The notes under the pieces: generated by a model
What the model was told of the DNA's origin: nothing
What the model saw: only the letters and a program-made list of their open reading frames with translations
The model's database searches: none
Made by a program: the position numbers and the translations under genes
Origin: Lingula anatina
Lineage: Eukaryota; Brachiopoda; Lingulata; Lingulida; Lingulidae
Assembly: GCF_001039355.2 (NCBI RefSeq)
Contig: NW_019775485.1
Location: 70,119-134,118, forward strand
Direction of reading: 5' to 3'
Length of the DNA stretch: 64,000 bases
Shown here: piece by piece, positions 48,036 through 61,518 of the stretch
How positions within the stretch are numbered: position 1 is the first letter of the stretch
Layout of the letters: each line of letters starts with the position of its first letter

Positions 48036-51000
48036 TTAGAAGATGGAGCCTCTTTCCTGTTCAGTCCCAAACACGCTACCACTCTCGGGATCGAGGCTGA
48101 CAATACACGTGATGGAAGGTTTTTTGGAACCCAACATGATCTTCTTGCCTTCCAGACTCTTCTTACTGGTAGGAGGTAGATTCCTCTTTCGAATCACCAC
48201 CATAAGCGCCGTTGCAATGATAAGAAGGACCGATGTGACGATGACAGTTGTCAGTAGGGTTCTGTTAGATGACAAGGATTTTGATGCAACTGTAGCCTGG
48301 AAAGGATATAGTTTAGGTTATTTATTTTAAGTGAGAGGTCTTCTATTGTTATACCTAGATCAAACATTTTGCTTTTGACTAAAGTTTAAAAGTTTTTTTT
48401 CTTTTCAGTTAAAAATTAGAAAAAGCAAAATGTTTATCTGCATTTGTGTCGCCGTAAAAGGCCGTCACCCATAATTATTTTCATTGCGTGGAAGGCACCA
48501 CTTGACTTACTTTAAGAGGTTTGAGTGACATCATTTTCTCATAGATGTCGTCATCATAATACTTGGCAGGTTTCGAAACTGACGGTGCAACCATCGCAGA
48601 GCTCTGTCTCATCACAACGTGCCCCAAATTGTCAGTGAACCAGATCATCACTGAGAAACTCTGAAAGTGAGGGTCTTAGTGAAAATATTTAAAATGTGAA
48701 TAACATGATTTTAAAGCACACAATTAATTGGGTGTACATGTCACATTTAAAACACCTGAGGCAAGTTATTCACAATACTTTTTTCTTTCACATATATCAT
48801 TTCTATAGATTATACTCCAATATAATTCCTTGGATAGATAAATAATTATATGACACCAAATTACTCATAATCTTAATGTTACCTTTACTGGGATGACACC
48901 GTGTCCAATAAATCGTCTAGGTCCATTTTTAGTCATCGACATGACGTCTGACATGAGAAGTCCATTTCTGTCAACAAAGGACATCTTGGCTAAGCCTGCA
49001 ACTTGGACCGACTGCGTCAAAGAGATCAGTATCGTCGTATTTTCCCCTTGAAATAACAAAAGCATCAGTGTATGACAATATGTTGCGTAAGTTTCATTTT
49101 AACTGTTCTTCATGAAGTAAAATCAAAGCAGTTGATCTTCTGAATCAGGGTTTTACTTCTCATTTTACTTAAGATCACTTCATAGTTTTTTTTATATATA
49201 TTAAATGACGGTAATTAATTAATTAAAATTGTGACTGTCTTGTTATTTACTGTATTCACCATAGCAATTTACAGTCCTCTGTTAATAATAATAATAATAA
49301 TACCTAGACGCAGTTTTGATTAAAAAACTACTAGTGTTACAGATACAGGGTACTAAAGTACCTGCTAATGGCTGACCATGTACAGGAAACACATTGCCAG
49401 TGTTTGTCACCGTTTCCAGGAACTGATAAGTAAAGTCCAGGGTGGTGTGACCCGTCACGCTGACGTCATACTCGTCCTTGATCATGCGGGTGATCTTCCA
49501 CGTACCAGGGGGCGGTTCCTGCCAAAGGAAAAATTAAACGCCCAACTTTTTATTGTATTCCAGATTGCGCTTTTATATCGATTTTGCTAATTTCTATGTT
49601 TTTATTGCTATTTCAGAAGCACGATAATAATTGTTTGAAATGTGAGATTCGTCTCGGGTATAGGTATTGTTTTCTTGTGGCAAGCAATACTGCAAACTTT
49701 CTTGAAACAGTACCAATGTATGCAGTGCAAATGTATTCAAACATTGAAATGCAGTTACTCTGACCATTTATCGCTATGCTTCTGCAGATTGGTACTTGCA
49801 GTACGAATAGCAGAACTCAGTAGAGTACTCACTTTAATGTTGTACACTTGGACAAAATTCCCTGCACGTTCTACTTTCAAGTCACCATGCTCGATACCTG
49901 CGTATATACAAAATGCGTACAATTAGTGGTCGGGTGCTTCTGTCACGCCTTGTCTCCTTTCAGCCTATACCCTCTATAATACTTTACAACTGAACTGTTT
50001 TAGTAGGAAACAAGTTCAAGACTGGCCTGTGACCTTTCACGTTTTTCTGCTTACAAAATGTCACCAATAAGTGTTATCGACGACACGAAAGAGATAATAT
50101 GATTTTCCTAAACACTGGTATAGAAAAGAAATTGACAGTACACGTATACATATTTAAACGCCCATACCTTCAGGGTTGATTATCTTAATTGCGGGAGTAC
50201 CAGACAGTCCTCGTACTCTGACAGACAACTGAGCCACCGTGTGGTCCACACGGAGCATGCGCACATTGGTCTGGCTGGAAAACGTCCATACATGCTTCAG
50301 TAACGTTGCCTGGGCAGTGTCTTCAACTGACAACTGAAAGAGGGAGAACAATACATGAAAAATACCAGTAGCGATAAAAATGTCAAAAAAGAGCTGATTT
50401 TTAAGGCGAAATTTCACTAACAACAAGAATTACTAATTGGCTGGTACTTACGCATGGGGTCCGGTAGGACATTTACGATTAATCAAAGTTGTATTCACAA
50501 GTATATTTTTAAAATATTACCAACATGGACTGGTTTCACAATACAGCTATATCCTCAGACTTGTTATGAATGTTTAAACCAAAATTAGCGTCAGTATATT
50601 TCTCGTTACAAAATCAGTCACGATGCACCATTTAATCGCACTTCAAAATTAACTCTTGGTCTCAAAGTTGAGCACAATTTTGTACTAAAGCTCTTACATG
50701 TATGTGAATCAAGCTCCTGTTGACATATCCCCATACACCACATAGATAAGATTGCTTACCGAAATGATTTTGACCGTTTCGTTGATCTCAGCTTTGTTGG
50801 TAGTGAAAACTGTTCCTCCCATAGCATCAGAGAGCTTTGCAAAAATGTCACCGGCGGATGCTGAAAAGCAGAGGGTGGAAAATGAGATCTAAGAAATAAA
50901 TGACGACCTCGCTAACTGTAAGTTTTTATTAGTCGCGTGCTTTTATTTCCAAAAGTGAAAGCATTTTAGGTATATGATGTAAGTTATTGCAACAGCAGTC

Positions 51001-54000
51001 CCCATTGCATTGTCAGTCAGTGTTTCTATGGCATAGCGTGAGCACTTATATTTACATAAAGTTAATCCTAACAAGGACGACCTTAGCAAAATATCAGGCC
51101 TGCTGCAGTTTTGCAGCAAATTTGCTTTAATACGGCTACAAATTAGCAGCAATAGAAAGTTAATTGCAAACTTGTTGCCGAATTTTTTAAGTTTGCAGCA
51201 ATATTGCTGCAAACTTGTCCTTTAGCTAAGGGGAATAAGAGCAAAACCTGTTCGTTTCCGTCTTTTTGAACATTTGCCGGTGGAGAAAAACACCGGCGAA
51301 ACCCGTTTGGCTGCTGCCAAAGCTATAAATTCGGACATTCTCTCTGGGTCTTTTGCGTCAGCGTCAGTGAAAACAAACATCTGCGAATCAGGTTGACACA
51401 CCTTCACAGCTGTAAAGCAAAAGTATGCATGACACGTACAATCCATACACGTATTGTTCTAACCGCCACAAGACTATGAAGAGTCATTTAAACACTTATG
51501 TTCCAATATACAGAGGATTCGAATCCCGCCCTGAAGAAGCCTACCAAAATACACTAAAAACGGTTTGTCTTGGGTACTTAAAGGAGGGACAGAACCATTA
51601 ATCTCTATTATATGTACACGTAACAAGTATAATGACAAAATTATCTAACGAGTAGTGTACTTCACTAATAGGAGTTCACAAGAGTTGCCATAGCATGTGG
51701 AAAGGCTCGATTGCATTTTTTTTTTTTTTTTGCAAATTGGCGTTTAAACTAAAATAATCATAAATAATGAACTACCTGGTTGTGAGCTTTATAATGTTTA
51801 CAGTCAAGTGCCTTTATAATTTAAAGTGTTCACTGATAAAAAAACAAACCAGTCTTATTCTAATTTATGCATACCATATGTAAGTAAGAGCTTTGTGTCA
51901 CGTTATATACTATAAACAGATGAATACAAAACTAAAAATAAATACCCCTGCGAAGATTTGTCTCGCTTAACGTTCACTTACGGTTCTTAATCTATTCTAG
52001 ACCATTTAGTGTACATTTTACAGTTCTAATGTTGTTATGTAATGAATGTAACAGTTCGAGAACTATTTTAAGGAAGTCCTTCAGAATGTCCTAGTATAGA
52101 TTAAGAATATTTTTTCATTTAAAGAGTAAAACATTATGTTATAGGAAGTGAGCGCTATGGAGACAAATTTTCGCAGGAGTTAAGAAAGATATTCATTAGA
52201 CAGAACTTCAACATGCCAAATGATGCACCTGATCGAGGAAAAATCCCAAAGCAATTTCTTGGTAAGTCTATGAGCAGAACACTATTGTACCTTCTATCAT
52301 GCCACTGAGCAGGTATTCTGGACAATCCCCTCCGCCCTTGACTTTGATTGCCTTCAACCAAGACACCATGACATCCGAGTCATTAGTTACACGAACCTCA
52401 GTGAGGTTAGCTGCAATGAAACGAGCATTCATTTCATACGTCTAAATTACCACCAAACTGCCCAAGCGCATCTTTTATTAGTTTGGTCAACATTAGCAAT
52501 ATCAAAAATATCAATAGCAATAATTGTTCAGTAGATACGCGTGACAATGACTTGGTGCGCTCCACGGACAAAAAACTCTACCCCTCTCTCTCTGACTCGA
52601 GACACAGTTTTATGCAAGTATAGATTTGATTTTCACAAATAATCACGCAAGCTTCTCCCTCTCTCTCCCCCTCTCTCTTTCTGTGTGTGTGTGTGTGTCA
52701 TACTATTCGTACCTGGGTCATTGAAAGTTGCCAGTATATATTCGGAAGGTGAGCTTAATTGGCCTTTGGTAATCTGTATGATTTTTAGCGTCTCCTGTTT
52801 CACAGCAGCAATATCTTCACTCATAGATCCGGTTGTGTCAATCACAAAAACTAAGGAATTCCCAGGTGACAGTTGAAATAGCCTTCTGAAGATGGCATCA
52901 CCAATTTCCTGTCGTAATCCAATTCCTAAAACACGCGGGCTCCTTTCAATTATAAATGTATCCAATTGAAATTACAATGCTGGTAATAAAAAACGCAAAG
53001 TTGAACATACTGAATTTTCCACAAGGACTAATCAGACTCTGAAAATTATTGTAAAAACTTTCCAGGCAATATACATACCCGCTACACCTTACCTTGGCCA
53101 TCAATGTACATTTCTGTAGCACGGACTGCTGTCTTCCCAGCATCGGAGTGAAGATAATAATGTGGGGATAGCTTTTCAACGGTCGTCTCCTTATTAATAC
53201 CCCCAGTGGCTGTCTTGACCTTGGAGTCTGCATCAGCTTCACCGCCATGGCTGCATTTCCCAGTGCCACGAGATTTAAATTTAGAATCTAAAACGAAAAG
53301 AGGGAGGTGGCATAACATAAAGTGCCAAGCCAAATTCTTAGAAATCATCGCCTGTTTAAAATATATTGTGCGTATAACATACGTGTGCATCGTGCATATA
53401 ATTTCATCGTCACAGCACAGTTTCAACTGTATGAATTGTATGGAACAGCTGTATGCCATGCCCACCTGGCTTCTGTATGTCCTGTCCAGTTCTGTAACCG
53501 CTGGTCAAGACGCCGCCCGTCAGGATGATATTATTTCTGCACTGCCTAGAGAAAGCATATGGACTTTGTTAGTGAGATCCCGAAATTCATTTGTGGATAA
53601 GCAGCCATCTTATTACTTGCAAGTTATGCTACTCGATTTCAAAATAAAAATGGTTTAGTGCAAAAGAGTACCTGTAGGGTATACTAGGATGGGTCGGTTT
53701 ATGCAATATGTAGTAAGTATAGCAATGTATATGGGCGTGGAATTAATGTCGGGGTCTGTGTTGGCTGTGACTGTGCTATTAGGTTATGTTAGGCCAGCCC
53801 CGAGGTTCTCTGACATGACGAGGATTGACACCTGTCCGTTGCGCACGTGTACTTACCCGGTACAGCTCTGGCATGTCATAATACCTGGTGAAGCCACGGG
53901 AAGAATGGGTTTGCCCTTGATACCTACAACAATTGTGTGAGGTCAGTATTTCTGTTATTCTTCCGTATATTTGAGTCCTTTGAGATAAAAAAATAAAATA

Positions 54001-55428
54001 CAACATACCAAGTAAATAAATCAATAATAAATGTAAGTTTTGAAATAACGGAAAATTAAAAAACAACTAAAACAAAAAAGGTGGTAAGCTTTACCTAAGT
54101 CCTGGTACACAACCGGTCCCTTCATTTCAATCCAGTTGGTGTTACTGTAAAAATCCTGAACCATGTGTAAAAGTACTCCCAGCAGTTGACGAAGGACGTC
54201 AAAATTTGCTTTTTTAGCCGTAACGAGGGCTTTGAAGAGCTCTCGTGCGGCGCTGAGTTTTTCAAACCCTGTTGGGAATAGAAATAAAGGAAATATAAAA
54301 TGTATCTCTGTTGTAGAGTACTTCCTGGGCATGGGAATTCTGGCGCTGAATAGCAATAACATTAACACGTTGCTTTATAGTAGATATACTTTGAAGTTAG
54401 CATATTTTGAAAAAAAATAGATGTAATGTTCTTTATCACCTTGACTTGATTTGTTACCACTGCTTTCTATAGCAGTAATAAAGAATTCATGCCGTCCCCG
54501 TGTGTGTTTAAAACACACACGGAATGAATGAATCAATTAATAATGAGTTTGTATAAAGATAAAAATAAAATCCTAGGATGATATGAAAGGTCCTCAGACT
54601 TATTTCCTATGTGCGTGACCCTACACCTTCTCACCTTCTTTGATCTGTTCTCCATTGAAATGAAACAAAGCCTCGCCTCTATGATCCTTGTCCACAATGG
54701 CGTTGAACTTAACAATTGTCTCAATGGATTCTTGCAGCTTCTTCGCAAGCACCTGTCCCTCTGAAAAACAGAAGCCATATATATGCATTTGATTCTGCAT
54801 CTTGTGTATATAACGGTTGGGCGATATTTATTATGCAGAAAAGACTTGATTTTTAAGTCCCCGTTTAACTCTTTAACCGCGTACCGCAAAAAAGTTTAAA
54901 TAACCCAACATTACGCTGATAATGTCTGAATCGTAAAATAGTTTTAACTATTTAAAAATACATGCCAGTACCAGGGGCGGATTGAAGTCTTCTGGAAGAC
55001 GGTCAGATTTTCAAGTGTACATGATGGGTATCTATTTTTTTCTGTCGGAAGACGGTCAAAAATGGAGGATGGATCAACAAAGATTATTTGGAAGACTGTC
55101 AGAAAATATCTCTGGATCCGCCCCTGCAGTACAATATATCACACTGTAACTTACTGCCGTAATATGCATCAAAAAGCCTCTGAGGTGTAGGATCCTTCAA
55201 CCCAGTCAGAGTTCCCTTGGCGACCTTCGTACCATCCGGCTTGGGAGTGTCTTCAAGGAGCCTCGCTATGACACGCAGCAAGGCCGCCTCCGTAATATCA
55301 TCGTGCTTATAATTCAACGCAGTCGGTGAGTTCCCAAAATCATTGTCATGGTTAGGTAAGAACCCACTCGTGAAGACGACCAAACATAATACGCAGAAAA
55401 TCAGGAAAGACCACTTGGTCTCCTCCAT
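48036..55428 (-). CDS. VWA7: VWA7-like single-pass membrane protein, 16 exons
   Basis: Exons: 55428-55155, 54760-54635, 54268-54095, 53923-53857, 53545-53466, 53287-53093, 52925-52713, 52410-52291, 51409-51248, 50860-50760, 50333-50168, 49897-49833, 49518-49362, 49046-48883, 48660-48511 and 48296-48036, giving 824 residues without a break. After a signal peptide (MEETKWSFLIFCVLCLV) the N-terminal region holds HDDITEAAL and LLHMVQDFYSNTNWIE, a motif shared with Het-C/zinc phospholipase C-like proteins. GKCSHGG and GGINKETT are signatures of VWA7. The VWA domain (about residues 325-505) has the metal site DTTGS and FTDAD. C-terminal beta-rich modules (TTLDFTYQF) precede a membrane span at about 751-772 and a basic tail. 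Length is close to vertebrate VWA7 (about 890). The cellular role of VWA7 is poorly known; cell-surface adhesion or matrix binding is inferred. Intron 1 carries a hAT-type MITE. Confidence 0.92.
51719..51732. repeat. poly-T run
   Basis: About 14 T residues in an intron of the VWA7-like gene. Confidence 0.7.
52665..52700. repeat. (CT)n/(GT)n microsatellite beside exon 7
   Basis: A CT-rich then GT-rich run starts 13 bases from the 5' splice site of VWA7-like exon 7, close enough that length change might affect splicing. Confidence 0.8.
54972..55126. mobile_element. hAT-type MITE, copy 2
   Basis: Begins caggggcggattg and ends ggatccgcccctg. The sequence is the inverted counterpart of the copy at 20056. 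Both sides are flanked by cagtac, a probable target-site duplication (six bases visible). It lies 29 bases from the donor of VWA7-like exon 1. Confidence 0.8.
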
Positions 55429-57128
55429 GTCTTAAGAAACACGTACGTTTCCCTGGCGTGTACTTCTTTCTGTTTGGACCCTTATTTTTTTACCTCCACC
55501 TCTTAAGTTGAGTAACAGTATCTACCGTCTTGTAGATAGCAAGATGTAGGTCGTCTAGTCTTATCCAGTGATCCAGTGACGAAGATAACTGGTTGTTTGA
55601 ACAAAGTGATCTTATTTCATGCGTACATATTGACGTGGATTTTAGTAACAATATATTTGAAAAAGAAGACTTAAACTAATCTATATTTATTAGGCCTATT
55701 CCTCTGGATTTTCCAATAGTTTTTATAAAAACTCAGTTCAAATACTTAATTTGAAGTGGGTTTTGAAGCAGACCAAGATTTTAGCTTTAGCGACTTTCAC
55801 ATAAATTATTTAGATTTATCTTGGCAGTATTCTCTTTTTAGTCGACCTAATCAATTGGAACGCATCTTTATTTAGCCGAATTCACCAACAGTCCAAGTTT
55901 CTGAATAATCAGGTCGCAGTTGGACAATCATAATGAGAGTTATGCAAACCTCGCATGCAGCCTTAGAGTAACATAAACTTAAATAGCTTAAGCGAGTACT
56001 CTTGCACAGCCAACATAACGTCTGTCCATTTCTCATCATATCTGCTCTTGATATATTATCATTACACCAGCTTAAAGGGGAGTCAAAATGTAATTCCGCG
56101 CACTTCAATCATTGCATTGGTCCTAATTATATAAATAACGCATGTGTTCTAAGCACAGCAAACGGAAAAGTTAAAGTTACTAGACCAAATTCCTGGGGAA
56201 AACAGCTCGACACAAAATAGTCCTAATTCTGCGCGTGAGTGCCAGTGTGATGTGACGGAGAGTTCCCCGCGATAGAGAGTCTGCTTCCCATTCATTTGCA
56301 CAGGTAAGCCTCGCCCTGGGTTTTGACCCACTCATGCCAGGCTAACCCTGACCATCATAACTAAATAAAGGGCGGACTTTCTGTTACAGACCCTCAGTTT
56401 CGTCACACATGTGAGTATTTAACCAGATTTTCAAAATCCAGCATTACACATCGCATTCTGTCTCAGATTGACAAGAATTATTTCTGAAATTTTTGTGCCG
56501 ATTACTCTCTTGCTTTGATTGACATGAGTAACTAACAGACAGGTTCGTTACATATTTTCGTTTAAACCATCCGAAGACCAGCAGTCACAAAAACACACGA
56601 TTTTCAAACTAACGTTAGAATTATAACATTACACCTTGCCTTCTCCCCTTTTATATAAAATAATTGGCTTATCTCATAAAACTTGGAAGTCAATGACAAT
56701 CCTTCGGTGACCAACAATTACAGGCTGCATTTAATCAAGGGACTGCGTGCATCGTTCTGTATTCATGGTCAGAGTATATCCCGCAGTTACAAACACCCAA
56801 TGACTCGAATATGTTGCACACAAGATCCACTGAAATAGAGAAGGCGACACATATGACACGGGTATTTCATATTTATGAAACCTAAAATAGTGCCCTAGAG
56901 ATCTGGGTTTTATATGTACATTTATGTATTTTGTTTGCATTGAGCATTTTGTACATATATAATTTCTGATATGGATTCCCAAAGTCAGTTAATGGCTCGC
57001 TCAGCATTATTTACATCATATCATGCTAAATACACCCGCTTTAAACATAAGATGCTTGCATATCATATAGGTTAACCAAAATAAATAAAATAAGTAAAGA
57101 AATATAACAATTTCAAAAATCTAACATT
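55429..57128. other. intergenic DNA between divergent gene ends
   Basis: It should contain the VWA7-like promoter just above 55428; no clear TATA is seen. A family-2 TIR repeat lies at 56243-56391. No coding exon is supported. Confidence 0.45.
56243..56391. repeat. short TIR element, family 2, copy 2
   Basis: Starts cagtgtgatgtgacggag and ends ggactttctgttaca; colinear with 10830-10978 over its whole length with scattered differences. Confidence 0.7.
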
Positions 57129-57565
57129 TCAAGAATGTTTTTGACTGCATGCACTGATGCTCTCCGCTGCAGCTATCCAGGCGTTTCAACCCGTAATGAA
57201 AATTACTGGTTCAATAAGAAAGAGACAGTTTACGTTCTAAAATAATATTTGGAACAAAATGTGTCACAAGACATATATGATCGTATTCACAATGCCGTTG
57301 AAACAGGAATGGTATTCCGCTAGGAATTGCAGTCCTTTCCCCTTTCGTCCCATATACTAACCCCAATACTCCGACTAACCCGACCACGTACTGGTTATAT
57401 GATACTTCGGACTTCCATTCCTAGGACTTCCATTCCTGTCACACCGGCACAAATCGTTTTTTTTTTTTTATTTTATAGTTCATGAAACACCTCACTGCGG
57501 CACTGCATTTTTAACTACATACCGGTATTTTGTGAAGTTGGTTACTAGAACTTTACAAAATGTTT

Positions 57566-57600
<35 letters not shown>

Positions 57601-60262
57601 GAAGCGGTGTTTGGTATTCAAATTCAATTTACTTACCGTAGCTGCACTCAACACATTCAATTTCTTCCCCAGTACACTCCTGACCGGCAGAATCTGGAAG
57701 AGGATTGTCGCAAAGCCTTCTACGACAACTATAATACATGTACCTACTGCCAGTGCCAGTGCCAATGGAGGGTTGCCGGCATGGTTTCCAGTCACTCCAG
57801 GCTCTCCAGCCTTTGTTAGCTATGAAAGTAAGGAATCCAAATGGTAAAATGTGTTCACATTGGGAGTTAATGAAATTTAGGTAAATTCTTGGGCAAGTAT
57901 CCGGTATGGTGGATAAACATTTAGATACGCCAAGTAAAATGGTCTCTACTAATTTGAACATGCCTTAACTAGTAACAGCTTGATAGGTAACACTTGCAAA
58001 CTATTTATAATTGAAATATAGCAATATGTTGATAATAATATGATTACATTGTGATAATAACAACTTACTTAGGAATTTTGGGAGAAGTGTATTCCAAAAC
58101 TCCATGCGCCTCGCTTTCAAGTCTCGTTTCACGTTAGATGACGTCAACCCTACAGTCCAATCCAAGTACAGTTTGTCTGTTGAATCAAACCGAGGCCACG
58201 TTGGAACTGGTGGAGCCGAGGTAGAAATTGGATTGGGATTGCTAAAAAGAGACCAGAGGCATCAAATTCTAATTTTCATGAATGTATAAAAACATATTAG
58301 CGCGTCCAACATGTAAACATAAATAGTATTGCTTGCGTCTGACGTATAACGTGTAATATATTTTTGACAAGCGTGATACGAATTTAAATGTACGTGTTAC
58401 CTTTTAAAACAATTTAACAAATACAATTTAAACAAGACAGTGTTAAAAATTAAGCAACAGGTTCGAGTGATTCTATCCAAAATAATAAAGCAAGCCAAGA
58501 CGTCAAGTTGAATTAAAAGAGGCTAGGTAAAAGAAAAGATTTTCTGCACCTACACTGGTGCAATACAAAACCTCCTTAATAGTTACGATATGAAGGATGC
58601 AGGTATATTTTTTTAAAATGATCAAATGATCAATTTTGATAACTAGAATAACACTTAGTAAATTCTAGGCATACATTTTTCTAACCGTGTATTTAATGCG
58701 TCAGCGAATACCCAAGTAATACTACATGTTATAATTCGCCTTAGGGCCCAATTCACTCACACTTACCCAGTCCATGCAAAGTTCCCAACGGCTGTCATAA
58801 ATTGTATACTCAAATCCACTTCTTCGTCGGTTGGCCGCGATGGGAACAGCGCTGCATCCAATACATCCCCAAACATAAAATACAACTCCTCCATGTGGTT
58901 GGCGCCATTAATCACTGACGGCCATTTTGAAAAAGACGGTTTATGTGCAAAGTTAAGAAAGTAGACGTTAGCATTTTTTGGCCAAAGTAAAGCATGCTCC
59001 CATCCGGGGGCAAGAAAAAAAGCATCTTGCCATAATTCTAGCCAGCTTTGATGCGCTTTTCGAAGGTTGGGAGACGTATATTCAAATATTACGGCGTCGG
59101 TCATAAAATCATTAGCACCCGGATAAAGCATTTGTATCAATCCTTTGGTAAAAGATATGGCAGCCGTCGTGTTGATTTCTGGACCCGTTCCTCCAATCCC
59201 AAACCAGGCCCCGCTGTCGAAGTTGCAGACAGAAATCATGTAGTCCTTTCCATGGGCTCCTGGTCCGGGGTATTCAAGTGATCTGTCGATCACATTCCCA
59301 TCAGGAATGGGAAGAAGTAAATTTGGCGCAAACACTGGATCTCTCTGGTAATGCAGAAAAGCTGAAAGTAGTTCGTCTGTTGACTTCTTGCGAAGACAGC
59401 GCACAATTATTTCCCCGTGTGCTGACGTGCAATTTAAAAGAGCTGCGATCGCTCTGCTGTTGTTAATTGTACGTTGTTCAATCAGCGCCCTGTGACGCCT
59501 CAGATGATATACCCCACCTAGAGCAATTCCTCTCCTTACCAGTCCACGAGTACGCACCTGCGGACACGCTGTCAGCAACAAGTCGACAATTACTCCACCT
59601 GCTGACTCGCCGCTAACAGTCACGAGGGTGGGGTCTCCTCCAAATGCCCGGATGTTTGTTTGGATCCATTCAAGGAGCCGGACCGTGTCAAACACACCAT
59701 AATTCCCCGCGAGGTCTGGTTCACCATTAGACAGAAATCCAAATATATTGAGGCGATAGTTAAATGTGATGACAATCATGTTACCTTGTAGTGCCAGAAA
59801 GGTCCCATTGAACTCGACCCCAGATCCCCACTCGTATTTCCCGCCGTGTATATAGACAAATACCGGTAATAGACGTTCTCGATCTGGTACCACTGCTCTC
59901 GGGACGTACATGTTAAGGTAGAGACAGTCCTCGCTCATAGTCTGGTCTCTTATACGGGCCCGCACAAATTCCTCTGTGTAAAAATGCTCAACCTGGGTTT
60001 TATAGCTATGAGGGCAGCACGGGGAGAAAGAACGTGCAGCCCTCGGCCCACGCCAGTTATCAGGAGGTTCTGGTGGCTTCCAACGCAGTTTACCGATTGG
60101 TGGCTTGGCGTAGGGAACGCCGAGGAACTGCACCACGCGCCCCAGTATGGTATCCGCGACGAGGCCAACAAGGTCGCCGTTTGCTGTTGTCACAGACACA
60201 TCCTCAGAATCAACAACAGCGTGAATTGTAAAGAGCAACATGAAACGTATCAATGGTCGCAT
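57129..60262 (-). CDS. carboxylesterase/cholinesterase-like protein fused to TSP1
   Basis: Exons: 60262-58767, 58241-58069, 57819-57637 and a probable last exon 57166-57129; about 629 residues with matching phases. The signal peptide is MRPLIRFMLLFTIHAVVDS. The alpha/beta-hydrolase part shows LGVPYAKPPIG, EDCLYLNMYVP, oxyanion HGG, GESAGG with Ser220, and NHMEELYFMFG with His456. The usual glutamate in the N-x-D-E-G motif is replaced: NFDSGAW (Ser350), so classical hydrolysis is doubtful. Exon 2 ends the esterase fold (WPRFDSTDKLYLDW, RRMEFWNTLLP). Exon 3, in frame, is a thrombospondin type 1 repeat: GWRAWSDWKPC, then RRRLCDNPLPDSAGQEC. The short fourth exon adds a tail with one cysteine (SACSQKHS) and is the least certain part. 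A secreted or surface-bound adhesion-type esterase homologue, perhaps neuroligin-like in use, is inferred. Confidence 0.82.
57568..57599. repeat. (TA)n microsatellite
   Basis: About 16 TA units in the intron just downstream (minus strand) of the TSP1 exon. Confidence 0.95.
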
Positions 60263-61486
60263 ATTGTTTACCTGTATAATACGCCTACTTTCGATCGGAT
60301 CCCTATACTATATTTTAGTGAATTTTGACGCCTGTTGGTATTCTGCACGGGAAAAACATAGGCCTATGTTTGACTGATAACAAATAGGTCACAAAGATGA
60401 AGAGCTAGCGAATAGACCCCACTGTACAAGATAGGGCCTACGTGTACAACCAGCATATATCAAATAAAGGACACATAAAGCTTGAAAGTGCTTGAATAGG
60501 GCCTACTTGACAAAAATTATATTAAATTAAATTAAATCAAATTAAATTAACATGATCCACGACTTTTGTCCCAAAAGTGCAGTATACTTGATGACAATAC
60601 CATATTTGTAGGTTTCCCCACTATTCTATATATTAGGCCCCTATACGCACTAAATATCGCGGCTCTTTCGCTCAACCCCCTGACCTTACCGCGAGTAAGT
60701 CAACCCGCTTTAGACCCTAACCTGACCCAGGTCACGTAAGAATGGCCAAAGGTCTTGGAGACTGTACTTTTAAAGCCTTCATTAAATATGCGTGGGCTCC
60801 TACGTAGGTATGTCAATTAAAATAAATGTTGAAAATGTTACTTTGCACTCGCTTTAACATTGATCAGTATGCCTACTTCAACAATGATGCAGTGAGCTGT
60901 AGTACCACTAGTCTAGTTAGCCGATATACGAGTACAGTTCGTGAATCGTATAATGTAGTAGGCCTACGTGTAATATGTATAGGCCTACATCCATTTAATA
61001 GCATATTAGTTAAAATGAAATAAAACTTGTTTGCACATTAGTTATTTTAGCTCATTCACTGCCATCATAGAAGTGGAAATGGGGAAATGCCAAAAATATA
61101 GTATATGACAAATCATCGTCACTCACAACTAAAGCACCGTACAATTTGCAATGCTAGGTCCAGGACCCTTGTATCAACCGAGAAAAGCTGGAACACAAAT
61201 AGCCACCGATGTCAACGGTCTCACCTGTAGCATTTTTCGCTCAATCGTTTCCTTTCCTTATTCGGCCAATTAGTTATTTTTACATTGCCATGTGCACACT
61301 TTCTATAACGGTCAGGGTGAACTGCGTTTTATCACACGCACGTACGTGACATCGTAGTGTAAACGATATCTGATGCTTTTGTGAAACGTTTATTTATTTA
61401 TTTATTTATATTCGTATAATTTATTTTAAGGTACTTCTGCGGACAACCAAAGCTAAATGTATCCTATTTGGTGTGTGTGTGTGTGC

Positions 61487-61518
<32 letters not shown>

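Noticed and set aside
51508-51530. ggattcgaatcccgcc resembles a tRNA B box
   Set aside because: No acceptor stem, A box or anticodon arm can be paired upstream, so it is not a tRNA gene.
54021-54094. Extension of VWA7-like exon 3 beyond its donor
   Set aside because: The extension is intron sequence; the donor at 54094 gives the phase required by the next exon.
57532-57847. Plus-strand open frames across the TA repeat
   Set aside because: They overlap the well-supported minus-strand TSP1 exon and translate the TA run as IYIYIY.
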